Of a stretch of DNA of 59,246 nt, positions 25,017-33,731 are shown piece by piece (position 1 is the first letter of the stretch; each line of letters begins with the position of its first letter). Below the pieces are notes generated by a model. It saw nothing but the letters and a program-made list of their open reading frames with translations. It was not told where the DNA came from and ran no database searches. The position numbers and the translations under genes are program-made. This DNA comes from Bacillus solimangrovi. GTDB lineage: Bacteria; Bacillota; Bacilli; Bacillales; Bacillaceae_N. The stretch spans positions 1 through 59,246 of the forward strand of contig NZ_MJEH01000016.1 of the NCBI RefSeq assembly GCF_001742425.1. The letters are read 5' to 3'.

Positions 25017-25856
25017 ATGAAACTGTCACCGATTATTGAAATGAAAAATATAAGTTATCAGTATCCAGATGGTACAAAGACATTGAAAAATATATCTCTT
25101 AAAATTGATCATCGGAAGAAGATTGCATTGCTTGGGAATAATGGAGCAGGGAAATCGACACTGTTTCTTCATCTTAATGGGATCTTAAAGCCGACAAGTG
25201 GTTCATTGTATTTTGATGGTGTTCCCATCTCCTATAAACGTAAAGAAATGAAGAAATTAAAGCAAGCAGTAGGTCTAGTGTTGCAAGATCCTGATTCTCA
25301 ATTATTTTCTTCAACAGTTTATGAAGATATAGCATTCGGGCCGAGAAACTTAGGATTATCAAAAGAGGAAGTTGACCAAATTGTTAATCAAACAATGTCT
25401 GATACTGAAACTGATCAATTAAAAGACAAGCCACCTCATTTATTAAGTATTGGTCAGAAGAAGAGAGTTGCAATTGCAGGAGTTGTGGCAATGCAACCTC
25501 AACTTATCGTACTGGACGAACCAACAGCAGGTTTAGACCCTTATTATGTTAAGAGGATTATTGGTGTATTAGATGACCTGCATGCACAAGGTAAGACGAT
25601 CCTATTATCAACACATAACGTAGATTTAGCTTTCCAATGGGCAGATGAAATATTGATTATGAATGAAGGAGAAATTATCTCTCAGGGACTACCAGAGACA
25701 GTATTTATGAATGAAGAAATTTTGAATCGTAGCCATTTAGATAAACCTTGGATTGTAGAAGTATACGAACAAATACAACAAAGCTCTCATCATAAGCATC
25801 AACCATTCCCTAAGTCTAAGAAAGAGTTATACTCTCTTATTACTGAAAGACGATAA
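25017..25856 (+). CDS. cbiO: Cobalt ECF transporter ATPase CbiO
   Basis: This 279-residue ABC ATPase has Walker A GNNGAGKST, Q-loop LQDPDSQLF, signature LSIGQKKR, Walker B LIVLDEP and a switch His in STHNVD. The wording of the Q-loop region is typical of CbiO/EcfA. It ends the 17-gene operon. A GGGAG site precedes the ATG. The C-terminal 45 residues extend past the core and are His/Lys rich (SSHHKHQPF), which may be a further metal-handling feature. Confidence 0.93.
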   Translation: MKLSPIIEMKNISYQYPDGTKTLKNISLKIDHRKKIALLGNNGAGKSTLFLHLNGILKPTSGSLYFDGVPISYKRKEMKKLKQAVGLVLQDPDSQLFSSTVYEDIAFGPRNLGLSKEEVDQIVNQTMSDTETDQLKDKPPHLLSIGQKKRVAIAGVVAMQPQLIVLDEPTAGLDPYYVKRIIGVLDDLHAQGKTILLSTHNVDLAFQWADEILIMNEGEIISQGLPETVFMNEEILNRSHLDKPWIVEVYEQIQQSSHHKHQPFPKSKKELYSLITERR

Positions 25857-25880
25857 ATGTGTATACTCATTGCATTTTTT

Positions 25881-25924
25881 AAAAGAAAAGCTTGTTTTGA
25901 AATTAAACGAATCAAAACAAGCTT
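25881..25924 (-). terminator. Terminator between cbiO and the convergent GNAT gene
   Basis: A 13-bp perfect inverted repeat (AAGCTTGTTTTGA and its complement) has an 11-base loop. Read on the minus strand it is followed by TTTTCTTTT, so it best serves the leftward GNAT transcript. On the plus strand no T tract follows, yet the hairpin could still end or protect the long cbi mRNA. Confidence 0.75.
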
Positions 25925-26021
25925 CAATATTAGTAGTTTGTTCCTTATTATATATTGATTCCATATTGTTGAATTCACAGTTACTAAATCATACTTTATA
26001 ACTGAGGAGTATTCTAATAGT

Positions 26022-26477
26022 TTATTGTTTTTTCAAATACATGTAATGTGTTGTATTTTCATATTGAGTATCCTTTGAAAATCCATGAGAAGTATAGAAT
26101 TTATCAGCCTGCTCAGTAGTATTAAGTACGACCACATTGAAGGAGCTTTTTGCATTAGAAATGATTGTTTTTAAGAGAAGGCTTCCAACTCCATTTCTTC
26201 TATACGCCTTCTTCACATAAAAACGTCTTAACCTACCTACATTTGGGTCGTTTGTAAAGGGATTAATGTTTATCCCACCAACAGCCACTAGTTCATTGCT
26301 CTGATTATATACACCATATAATGCCTCGCCTTTTTTGTTAAACTTATTTGTACCTTTCGTATAATCATTAACTAATCTTTCTACAAATCGAAAACCGTCT
26401 TCTTTACTTTCGTGTACTAATGGGTCAATTTCGTTAATTAATAGGTTCGTTATTTTGCTCGTTTCGAACTGCTCCAT
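26022..26477 (-). CDS. GNAT-family N-acetyltransferase
   Basis: This is a 151-residue acetyltransferase. The acetyl-CoA pyrophosphate loop is in KKAYRRNGVGSLLL (R-R-x-G-x-G), with the preceding beta strand LRRFYVK. The C-terminal part, ADKFYTSHGF, is the usual motif B wording. An acyl-CoA-dependent N-acetylation is known for the family, but the acceptor is unknown. It is a lone minus-strand gene. Confidence 0.85.
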   Translation of the reverse strand: MEQFETSKITNLLINEIDPLVHESKEDGFRFVERLVNDYTKGTNKFNKKGEALYGVYNQSNELVAVGGININPFTNDPNVGRLRRFYVKKAYRRNGVGSLLLKTIISNAKSSFNVVVLNTTEQADKFYTSHGFSKDTQYENTTHYMYLKKQ

Positions 26478-26624
26478 ATAACCTCCAAAAAAATAATAGA
26501 ATAGTTACATTTTAACAACAATGAACTTACATGTTTAACTTTTATAGTATAGCTTTTTTACATAAAGGTAACTTTTTAAGAAGATCATTATTCTACAACT
26601 GTAATTGTTATATCTATATAATAA

Positions 26625-26777
26625 TTACTCGAAATAATTACCTAATTTGTAATTGTCTTTTAGAATAATTGAGTTTGTCCTATTTTCATTTAACAACTTT
26701 AGCACCTTTTGTTTAGTTTCTTTTTCAAAATGACCACCGCTTACTTGGAGTTTTATATAGCTTATATTACTGTTAGT
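26625..26777 (-). pseudogene. Possible degraded gene fragment
   Basis: A 50-codon open stretch on the minus strand reads like protein (SYIKLQVSGGHFEKETKQKV, then KLLNENRTNSIIL) but has no start codon or ribosome binding site. An in-frame TAA lies just upstream. I do not recognise the family. It is the only structured content in the 450 bases between the GNAT gene and the cysK terminator, and could be chance. Confidence 0.25.
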
Positions 26778-26870
26778 TTAAATGCATATAGGATATTCTT
26801 TTACAATTTAACATAAAACCTTTTAATCTTTTTTCTAACATCAGTTACTTAATACAATTATTAATTTTGA

Positions 26871-26908
26871 AAAAAATACCCCTTTAGATATTCATATCTA
26901 AAGGGGTA
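26871..26908 (-). terminator. Intrinsic terminator of cysK
   Basis: TACCCCTTTAGATAT pairs with its complement. On the minus strand a run of six T follows. The hairpin starts 16 bases after the cysK stop. Confidence 0.85.
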
Positions 26909-26924
26909 TAACGGTCTTACTATG

Positions 26925-27860
26925 TTATTCAAAATCAAATAGATCACCAGATAGATAACGTTCACCTGTATCTGGGGCAATGGCGATGACGACTTCATTA
27001 GGTGATTTCTTCTTAGCAATTTCAATAGCAGCATGACAAGCTGCACCTGCCGATGTTCCTACTAAGATTCCTTCTTCTCTTGCAAGTCTTCTAGTAATGT
27101 CATAGGCTTCTTCATCCTTAATTCGAATAATTTCATCATAAACGTTTTGATTTAGGATATCTGGAATGAAACCAGGGCTTGTACCAACAAGTTTGTGCTT
27201 ACCAGGCTTCCCACCAGATAAAACAGGTGATCCGTCTGGTTCTACAACGTGTATCGTTATATCTTCAAAGTGCTTCTTTAATTCTTCACCAGTTCCTGTT
27301 ACAGTGCCACCAGTCCCAGCTGTAGAAACAAAGGCTGTTAGAGGTTTACCGAGTTCTTCTATTGCATCAATTATCTCTTTAGCTGTTGTATGGCGATGTG
27401 CATCAGGGTTTGCATCGTTGTTAAATTGCATCGGTACAAAGCTATTGGGAATTTGATTTGCTAATTCTTCAGCTTTACGGATTGAACCTGGCATTTTCTC
27501 CTCTCCCGATGTTAAAACGACTTTTGCGCCATACGCTTTAAGTAAGTTAATACGTTCTTGTGTCATCGTATCAGGCATAACGAGGATCGCTTTATAACCA
27601 CGTGCAGCGGCATTCATGGCAAGTCCAATACCTGTATTACCACTCGTTGGTTCAATAATAGTCGTATTTTCATTTATTAAACCAGCTTTTTCAGCTTCAA
27701 TAATCATGTTGTAAGCTGCTCGATCTTTCACACTACCGCTTGGATTAAACATTTCGAGTTTTAAATAAACGTCTGCACCATTTGGTGATGCTACTCGATT
27801 AAGTTTTACTAAAGGAGTATTTCCAATCAAATCTGCAATATTATTGACGACATGCATCAT
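26925..27860 (-). CDS. cysK: Cysteine synthase (O-acetylserine sulfhydrylase)
   Basis: This 311-residue PLP enzyme makes cysteine from O-acetylserine and sulfide. The PLP lysine is K45 in NPSGSVKDRAA. The phosphate loop is PTSGNTGIG, and GTGGTVTGTG and GTSAGAA are further conserved loops. No CBS or regulatory domain is present, so it is CysK-like rather than cystathionine beta-synthase. AAGGAAGTGAG precedes two adjacent ATG codons at 27860 and 27857. It is monocistronic, ending in a terminator. Control by CymR would be expected in Bacillus, but I see no site I can defend. Confidence 0.92.
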   Translation of the reverse strand: MMHVVNNIADLIGNTPLVKLNRVASPNGADVYLKLEMFNPSGSVKDRAAYNMIIEAEKAGLINENTTIIEPTSGNTGIGLAMNAAARGYKAILVMPDTMTQERINLLKAYGAKVVLTSGEEKMPGSIRKAEELANQIPNSFVPMQFNNDANPDAHRHTTAKEIIDAIEELGKPLTAFVSTAGTGGTVTGTGEELKKHFEDITIHVVEPDGSPVLSGGKPGKHKLVGTSPGFIPDILNQNVYDEIIRIKDEEAYDITRRLAREEGILVGTSAGAACHAAIEIAKKKSPNEVVIAIAPDTGERYLSGDLFDFE

Positions 27861-27950
27861 GTCTCACTTCCTTTAATTCTGAGTTTACCTATCTTATTTT
27901 ATCATATAGCAACAAAAGAGCGGTCAATAAGCTCTTAGATCATTGTGCGT

Positions 27951-28005
27951 GAGTCACAAAAACGCTATTAATATATTGTTCCTTCGCAATATTGTGACTC
28001 TTAGT
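27951..28005. promoter_or_regulatory. GAGTCA/TGACTC repeats upstream of putB
   Basis: GAGTCACAA at 27951 and its complement TTGTGACTC at 27992 form a 9-bp inverted repeat. Directly after, TGACTCTTAGTCA at 27995-28007 is a near-perfect smaller palindrome. They lie 35 or more bases upstream of the probable put -35, where an activator such as a PucR-type PutR could bind. Alternatively they belong to cysK, transcribed the other way. Confidence 0.4.
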
Positions 28006-28038
28006 CATATCGATATATAATTAATATAGTAAGAAAGT

Positions 28039-28067
28039 TTGCACAAGAGTAAATAATGTAATAGTAA
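28039..28067 (+). promoter_or_regulatory. Probable promoter of putBC
   Basis: TTGCAC at 28039-28044 and TAGTAA at 28062-28067 are spaced by 17 bases. The weak -10 suits a promoter needing an activator. The start would be near 28074. Confidence 0.4.
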
Positions 28068-28076
28068 TCGCTTTCA
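28063..28076. promoter_or_regulatory. cre-like site overlapping the put promoter
   Basis: AGTAATCGCTTTCA, in reverse TGAAAGCGATTACT, matches the CcpA consensus TGWAANCGNTNWCA at 13 of 14 positions. It overlaps the proposed -10 and start, a position that gives repression by CcpA in known cases. Confidence 0.55.
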
Positions 28077-28157
28077 TTAAAAAATATAAGGCTACCATTT
28101 TCGATTAGTCTAGTTCTAATAATAATTGTTGTAATCTTTAGAAAAGGGGTGAGGAGT

Positions 28158-29075
28158 GTGGAAGCAGTCTCAAAGAACTTCTTTTTAACCCTCTCAAAAA
28201 GTGCGGTGTTAAACAAGGCAGCCAAACGTTGGGGAATGGGGTTTGGTGCATCAAAAGTTGTTGGTGGACAAACGTTTGAAAAAGCGATACCGATCATAAA
28301 AAAATTAAATGAACAAGGGTTATGTGTTACCGTTGACCATTTAGGTGAATTTGTTACATCTAAGGAAGAAGCGATATCAAGGACTGAAGAATGCATTACA
28401 ACGGTTCAAGCTATTTCTCGTGAAGGACTAAATTCTCAAGTATCAGTGAAGATGACATCTTTGGGATTAGACATAGATAAAGAACTAGTTGTAAAACATA
28501 TGAAACAGATACTAACTGAGGCTAAGAAATATAACATTTTTGTCACGATTGATATGGAGGATGAATCACGCTGTCAAGCAACATTAGATATATTCAAACA
28601 ATTGAAAGCTGAATTTGATAATGTAGGTACAGTTATTCAGTCCTATTTATTCCGTTCAGATCAAGATTTAAATATTTTAAATGAGTTTAATCCAAATTTA
28701 CGTTTAGTAAAAGGTGCATACAAAGAATCGCCTGAAGTTGCATTTATGGACAAGAGCGATGTGGATAAGAATTTAAAACATTTAATTAATAAGCATTTAC
28801 TAAATGGTAATTATACAGCAGTCGCGAGCCATGATGATGAAATGATTAATTATACTAAGCAAGTTGTAAGAGAGCACGATATTCCAAAAGACCAATTTGA
28901 GTTTCAAATGTTATATGGAATGCGTTCACAAACACAATTAGATCTTGTCAATGAAGGCTATAAAATGCGTGTATATGTTCCTTATGGAGACGACTGGTAC
29001 GGTTATTTCATGAGACGTTTAGCAGAACGGCCAGCAAATGTTGCATTTGTTCTAAAAGGAATGTTTAAGCGTTAA
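28158..29075 (+). CDS. putB: Proline dehydrogenase
   Basis: This FAD enzyme oxidises proline to pyrroline-5-carboxylate. GTG 28158 is chosen since AAAGGGGTGAGGAG ends just before it; GTG 28149 lies inside that site. The product has 305 residues, a single PRODH barrel. Landmarks are SVKMTSLGLDID, DMEDE, RLVKGAYKE with the substrate Lys, and the C-terminal YGDDWYGYFMRRLAERP with the paired Arg that hold the proline carboxylate. It closely resembles Bacillus subtilis PutB (FadM). The next gene supplies the second enzyme. Confidence 0.93.
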   Translation: MEAVSKNFFLTLSKSAVLNKAAKRWGMGFGASKVVGGQTFEKAIPIIKKLNEQGLCVTVDHLGEFVTSKEEAISRTEECITTVQAISREGLNSQVSVKMTSLGLDIDKELVVKHMKQILTEAKKYNIFVTIDMEDESRCQATLDIFKQLKAEFDNVGTVIQSYLFRSDQDLNILNEFNPNLRLVKGAYKESPEVAFMDKSDVDKNLKHLINKHLLNGNYTAVASHDDEMINYTKQVVREHDIPKDQFEFQMLYGMRSQTQLDLVNEGYKMRVYVPYGDDWYGYFMRRLAERPANVAFVLKGMFKR

Positions 29076-29096
29076 GTATTTAATAGAGGTTAATGT

Positions 29097-29159
29097 GAGT
29101 GCTTATCAGAAGGGTTATAACGATATTGAATACAGTTGTAGGTCTTCTGGTAAGCACTC
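29097..29159 (+). repeat. 16-bp inverted repeat between putB and putC
   Basis: GAGTGCTTATCAGAAG at 29097-29112 and CTTCTGGTAAGCACTC at 29144-29159 pair along all 16 positions, the single mismatch being a possible wobble. The 31-base loop may fold further. No T tract follows, so it is not a standard terminator. The putC ribosome binding site is 22 bases downstream, after a second small hairpin (CTTATA/TATAAG). Confidence 0.8.
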
Positions 29160-29197
29160 CGGCTTATACATTTATAAGAAGAAGGAGAGATTTGAAT

Positions 29198-30745
29198 ATG
29201 ATTCAACCATACAAACACGAACCATTTACGGATTTTTCAGTAGAAGAAAATAAAAAGGCATTTGAACGTGAGCTTAAAATAGTAGAAAAAGAATTCGGTC
29301 AAAATTATGACCTTATCGTGAACGGAGAACGAATTTCAACAGAGGAAAAAATTACTTCAATCAATCCTGCTAATAAGGATGAAGTTATTGGTACTGTATC
29401 GAAAGCAACACAAGAGATTGCGACACATGCTATTGATGCAGCAGAAGAAGCATTCAAATCTTGGAAAATGTTTAACCCAGAAGAGCGTGCGAACATTTTA
29501 CATCGTGCTGCTGCAATTATTCGCCGTAGAAAGCATTATTTCTCTGCTCTACTTGTAAAAGAAGCTGGTAAGCCTTGGAACGAGGCAGATGCAGATACAG
29601 CAGAAGCAATTGACTTCTTGGAGTATTATGCACGTGAAATGGTTCGTCTTAAGGATGGTGCATCTGTTCTTAGTCGTCCAGGAGAGAAAAACCAATACAT
29701 TTATACTCCAATGGGCGTAAGTGTCGTAATTCCACCTTGGAACTTTGCATTTGCAATTATGGCTGGTACAACAGTTGCTCCAATTGTAACAGGAAACACT
29801 GTTGTTCTTAAACCAGCAAGTAATACGCCAATCGTTGCATATAAATTTGTTGAAGTGCTTGAAGAAGCAGGTCTTCCAAAAGGTGTAGTTAACTTCATTC
29901 CTGGTAGTGGTGCAGAAGTCGGTGACTTCTTAGTTGATCATCCGAAGACACACCTCATTACATTCACAGGATCTCGTGAAGTCGGTACACGTATTTTCAA
30001 ACGAGCAGCTGAAATTCAAGAGAATCAAAAATGGTTGAAGCGTACAATCATCGAAATGGGCGGAAAAGATACAGTTGTTGTTGATAAAGAAGCAGATCTT
30101 GATCTAGCAGCAGAATCAATTGTTGCTTCAGCATTCGGTTTCTCAGGACAAAAGTGTTCAGCAGGATCACGTGCAATTATCCATGAAGATGTGTACGATG
30201 AAGTGTTAGAAAAGGCGATTAAAATTACAGAAACTAAGAAGCTAGGTGACCCAACAGATGGTAGCAACTATATGGGACCAGTGATTGACCAAGCTTCTTT
30301 TGATAAAATTATGCACTATATTGAAATCGGTAAAGAAGAAGGTAAACTTGTAAGCGGTGGTAAAGGTGATGACTCTAAAGGTTACTTTATCGAACCAACA
30401 ATTTTTGCAGACCTTGAACCGACTGCACGTATTATGCAAGAAGAAATCTTTGGACCAGTTGTTGCATTTGCTAAAGCAAAAAGTTTTGAAGAAGCAATTG
30501 AATTTGCAAACAATACAGAATATGGTTTAACAGGTGCTTTAATTTCAAATAACCGTGAGCACATTGAGTATGCAAAGTATAATTTCCATGTTGGTAACTT
30601 ATATTTCAACCGTACTTGTACAGGTGCAATTGTTGGTTATCATCCTTTTGGAGGATTTAATATGTCTGGTACAGATTCTAAAGCAGGTGGACCAGATTAC
30701 CTTGTACAACACATGCTTCCAAAAACAATTAGTGAAATGCTATAA
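29198..30745 (+). CDS. putC: 1-pyrroline-5-carboxylate dehydrogenase
   Basis: ATG 29198 follows AAGGAGAGA; the longer GTG frame from 29099 would translate the hairpin and is rejected. The product has 515 residues, the usual length of RocA/PutC enzymes, which oxidise pyrroline-5-carboxylate (as glutamate semialdehyde) to glutamate with NAD. Catalytic parts are EMGGKD with the general-base Glu and [10 protein letters not shown] with the nucleophilic Cys at about residue 320. NAD loop residues are in [11 protein letters not shown]. It pairs with putB. A proline transporter gene, putP, which follows putC in Bacillus subtilis, is absent here. Confidence 0.93.
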   Translation: MIQPYKHEPFTDFSVEENKKAFERELKIVEKEFGQNYDLIVNGERISTEEKITSINPANKDEVIGTVSKATQEIATHAIDAAEEAFKSWKMFNPEERANILHRAAAIIRRRKHYFSALLVKEAGKPWNEADADTAEAIDFLEYYAREMVRLKDGASVLSRPGEKNQYIYTPMGVSVVIPPWNFAFAIMAGTTVAPIVTGNTVVLKPASNTPIVAYKFVEVLEEAGLPKGVVNFIPGSGAEVGDFLVDHPKTHLITFTGSREVGTRIFKRAAEIQENQKWLKRTIIEMGGKDTVVVDKEADLDLAAESIVASAFGFSGQKCSAGSRAIIHEDVYDEVLEKAIKITETKKLGDPTDGSNYMGPVIDQASFDKIMHYIEIGKEEGKLVSGGKGDDSKGYFIEPTIFADLEPTARIMQEEIFGPVVAFAKAKSFEEAIEFANNTEYGLTGALISNNREHIEYAKYNFHVGNLYFNRTCTGAIVGYHPFGGFNMSGTDSKAGGPDYLVQHMLPKTISEML

Positions 30746-30757
30746 GCTAAATAATTT

Positions 30758-30795
30758 AAAAGCTCCTTTTCCGAATTCGGGAAAGGAGCTTTTTC
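30758..30795 (+). terminator. Intrinsic terminator of putC
   Basis: AAAAGCTCCTTTTCC pairs with the following GGGAAAGGAGCTTTT around a GAATTC loop and ends in a T tract. Confidence 0.88.
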
Positions 30796-30906
30796 TGTAC
30801 TTATGAGATTTAATGAATATTCAATAATGTAAAAGGTATTCGTTCTTGGGTTTTAGCTCTTTTTTGTAGTAAAATCATCTTATCTAGGTTGAAACGGAGG
30901 AGTGCT

Positions 30907-32172
30907 ATGAAGGGGGCATCTATAGAACGTGTTTTAAATACACAAGATATTAATGAGGTAGCAGAGATTATTAGTGTTTTTTTGCAAAAACCAGTTATCA
31001 TTGAAAATAAAAACTTTGAACTTATTGCATATAGTTCTACATATAATTATCATTTTGATCCAACGCAACAAAAAACGATTCTTTCAAAACGTTGTCCACT
31101 ATTTATTGTTGATATCTTAAAAAAGGAAGGGATTGTGAATCAATTACAGACAAAACCCGACCCTATTCGAGTGTCTCCAATCGAAGAAGTGGGATTATAT
31201 CAGCGAATTGTGATCGGTGCGAAATATGAAAATCAAACGATGGGTTACATTTGGGTACAGGAGTCAAATGAATTGTTATCTGAGGAAGAGCTAGATTTCT
31301 TAAAGGGCGTTTCTCAACATGTTGGAAAATTAATTTTCGAAGCGATCGAAAAGAAGAAAGAAAAAATACACAAGAAGGATAATCTTCTTTGGAAAATCAT
31401 TAATCATGAATATCAAAGTGAACAATTTTTAAAACGAGAAGCAGATGACGTGAATCTAGTATTGCCAGAAGCTTTTTCAGTTGTTGTAATTTCCTTAAGA
31501 CATACTAATTCAAAAGTCACATTTGAAAATATGAAGGAAATTGTCCACTCTCTTGTTGGTCGTCTTGGCAAAGCGACTTACTGGTTAGATGAAGAGCCTA
31601 GAATAACTATCATCATTGGAAAAAGTGAACTTGAGAGGTATTCACCTCGTGAGTTGTCAAATGAGTTTATCACAAACTTTAAAAATATGGTAGGTAAAGA
31701 AGAAGAGGATGCATTTCTCTATGGGATTGGAAATCAATACAACGACCTGACTTGCTTACGTAAGAGTTATTTAGAGGCATTGGAAGTTATTAATACGGCT
31801 GAATTTATGGAATACGATCGTGAGCACATCTCTTATGAGTATTCGAAATTGGGTATATATCGTTATGTAACTACGATATTTGAGAAGAATATGGCTGAAG
31901 GTTTTATTAATCAAAATTTAGTTATCTTAAAGAATCATGATGACAAAAATCAAAGTCAATTGATGAAAACATTAAAGGCTTATTTAGCTAATAATTGTAA
32001 ATTAAAACAAACAGCCGAACAATTATTTATACACCCAAATACGTTAAATTATCGTATTAAACAGATTAAACAATTAATAGCAATTGATTTTGAAGATTTT
32101 AATCAGAAATGTCAATTATTTATTGATCTAACATTATACGATAACATGTCTGATTATCGGAAGTCCTATTAA
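30907..32172 (+). CDS. putR: PucR-family transcriptional regulator, probably PutR
   Basis: This 421-residue protein starts at ATG 30907 after CGGAGGAG (the TTG at 30889 is too far upstream). The N-terminal 130 residues form a GAF-like sensory part (KPVIIENKNFELIAYSS). The middle is a GGDEF-like PucR region. The C-terminal HTH, LKQTAEQLFIHPNTLNYRIK, is the HTH_30 type of PucR/CdaR regulators. Its place right after putBC, in the same orientation, matches PutR of Bacillus subtilis, which activates put genes with proline. The effector is inferred from this context. Confidence 0.75.
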   Translation: MKGASIERVLNTQDINEVAEIISVFLQKPVIIENKNFELIAYSSTYNYHFDPTQQKTILSKRCPLFIVDILKKEGIVNQLQTKPDPIRVSPIEEVGLYQRIVIGAKYENQTMGYIWVQESNELLSEEELDFLKGVSQHVGKLIFEAIEKKKEKIHKKDNLLWKIINHEYQSEQFLKREADDVNLVLPEAFSVVVISLRHTNSKVTFENMKEIVHSLVGRLGKATYWLDEEPRITIIIGKSELERYSPRELSNEFITNFKNMVGKEEEDAFLYGIGNQYNDLTCLRKSYLEALEVINTAEFMEYDREHISYEYSKLGIYRYVTTIFEKNMAEGFINQNLVILKNHDDKNQSQLMKTLKAYLANNCKLKQTAEQLFIHPNTLNYRIKQIKQLIAIDFEDFNQKCQLFIDLTLYDNMSDYRKSY

Positions 32173-32175
32173 TAA

Positions 32176-32211
32176 GCGACAATCTTCCTTTTTGGGAGTT
32201 GTCGTTTTTTG
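32176..32211 (+). terminator. Intrinsic terminator of putR
   Basis: CGACAA-T-CTTCC pairs with GGGAG-TTGTCG, with one bulged base, and is followed by six T. Confidence 0.85.
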
Positions 32212-32357
32212 TTATGAGATGGAACTTTTAATTATTTTAAAATAATTTAATGAGGTGAAAAGGGGATTTGTTGTTTGAAGTGAATATTGAATATGTAGAA
32301 GTTGTTGCAATAATTAGACTTACAGCAAAAATTTAAAAATTTGTTAGGAGAGTTGTA

Positions 32358-33671
32358 GTGAGTAAGAACATATTTGGAAGAGATTTAGATGAATGGATTA
32401 AAGATTATCCTTTGTTAGAAGAAATTGTTCAAATGGAGGAAGTGAGTTGGACAAATCCATTAGTTCAAACTGATTTAGAGAGTCTTGCATTAGATTGGAG
32501 TGATGTGCTTGAAGCAGAAGAACGTTTGATACGTTTTTCTCCATTTATCGAATCAGCATTTCCAGAAACGAAAGGTTCAAAAGGAATGATTGAGTCACCA
32601 CTAGTTGAAGTACCGAAGATAAAAGCAGAGCTTGAAAGACGTTACCAAAAAAATATTTCTAGTACATTATTAATGAAGTGTGATAATGAGTTACCGATTG
32701 CAGGTTCAATTAAAGCAAGAGGTGGTATTTATGAAGTTCTAAAGATTGCTGAAAAAATAGCTATAAACAATAAATTACTTACGCATGATGATGATTATGC
32801 TAAAGTTGCAAGTCCACCATTTCGGGAGTTATTTTCTAATTATTCGATTGCTGTTGGTTCGACTGGAAACTTAGGTTTGAGTATTGGAACGATAAGTGCA
32901 AAGCTTGGGTTTCAGACGACCGTTCATATGTCAAACGATGCGAAAGAGTGGAAAAAACAGTTGTTAAAGAGTAAAGGTGTTCATGTCATTGAACATGAAG
33001 CAGATTATAGTGAAGCAGTTGAACAGGGAAGAAATCAAAGTGAATTAGATGAGTCTTGTTTTTTCATTGATGATGAGAACTCAAAGGATTTGTTTTTAGG
33101 TTATGCGGTAGCTGCAATTCGTTTACGAAGACAGTTACAGAAGATGGATATTAGAGTAGATGAGCAACATCCCCTTGTCGTTTATTTGCCATGTGGTGTT
33201 GGGGGAGGGCCAGGTGGCATAACATTTGGTCTGAAGCGAGTATTCGGAAATCATGTACACTGCTATTTTGCAGAACCTACTCACTCACCATGTATGTTGA
33301 TTGGTATGATGACAAGGCTTCACGATAAGGTATGTGTACAAGATTTTGGTATTGATAACAAAACAGATGCTGATGGTCTAGCTGTTGGTAGACCGTCAAG
33401 TTTGGTAGGGAAATTAATGGAGTCTCTGTTGAGTGGGATATATACAGTTCAAGATAAGGAATTGTATAAGCTGTTAAGCATGCTTGCACATAATGAAGGA
33501 ATATATCTTGAACCATCTGCACTTGCGGGAATGTATGGTCCAATTAGAGCAGACGTTCAACATATTACAAACGCTACTCACATTGTTTGGGCAACAGGTG
33601 GGCGATTAGTTCCAAAAGAAGAGATGGAGAAATATGTGCAAAAAGGGTGTGGATTGCTCTTACAAGATTAG
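32358..33671 (+). CDS. dsdA: D-serine ammonia-lyase (dehydratase)
   Basis: This 437-residue fold-type II PLP enzyme deaminates D-serine to pyruvate and ammonia. The PLP lysine is K119 in [16 protein letters not shown]. The phosphate loop is [13 protein letters not shown]-like (VGSTGNLG), and the [10 protein letters not shown] stretch is diagnostic of DsdA. GTG 32358 follows TAGGAGAG. No dsdC or D-serine permease lies next to it. It may detoxify D-serine or use it as a nitrogen source. Confidence 0.92.
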   Translation: MSKNIFGRDLDEWIKDYPLLEEIVQMEEVSWTNPLVQTDLESLALDWSDVLEAEERLIRFSPFIESAFPETKGSKGMIESPLVEVPKIKAELERRYQKNISSTLLMKCDNELPIAGSIKARGGIYEVLKIAEKIAINNKLLTHDDDYAKVASPPFRELFSNYSIAVGSTGNLGLSIGTISAKLGFQTTVHMSNDAKEWKKQLLKSKGVHVIEHEADYSEAVEQGRNQSELDESCFFIDDENSKDLFLGYAVAAIRLRRQLQKMDIRVDEQHPLVVYLPCGVGGGPGGITFGLKRVFGNHVHCYFAEPTHSPCMLIGMMTRLHDKVCVQDFGIDNKTDADGLAVGRPSSLVGKLMESLLSGIYTVQDKELYKLLSMLAHNEGIYLEPSALAGMYGPIRADVQHITNATHIVWATGGRLVPKEEMEKYVQKGCGLLLQD

Positions 33672-33731
33672 TCATGTAAAGTAGAAAGTGAAGGTTAAAA
33701 GGGAAAAAGTTGATAAAAAGGTGGGATTAAC

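Noticed and set aside
29099-29197. N-terminal extension of putC
   Set aside because: It would translate the intergenic hairpin. ATG 29198 has the ribosome binding site and gives the normal 515-residue enzyme.
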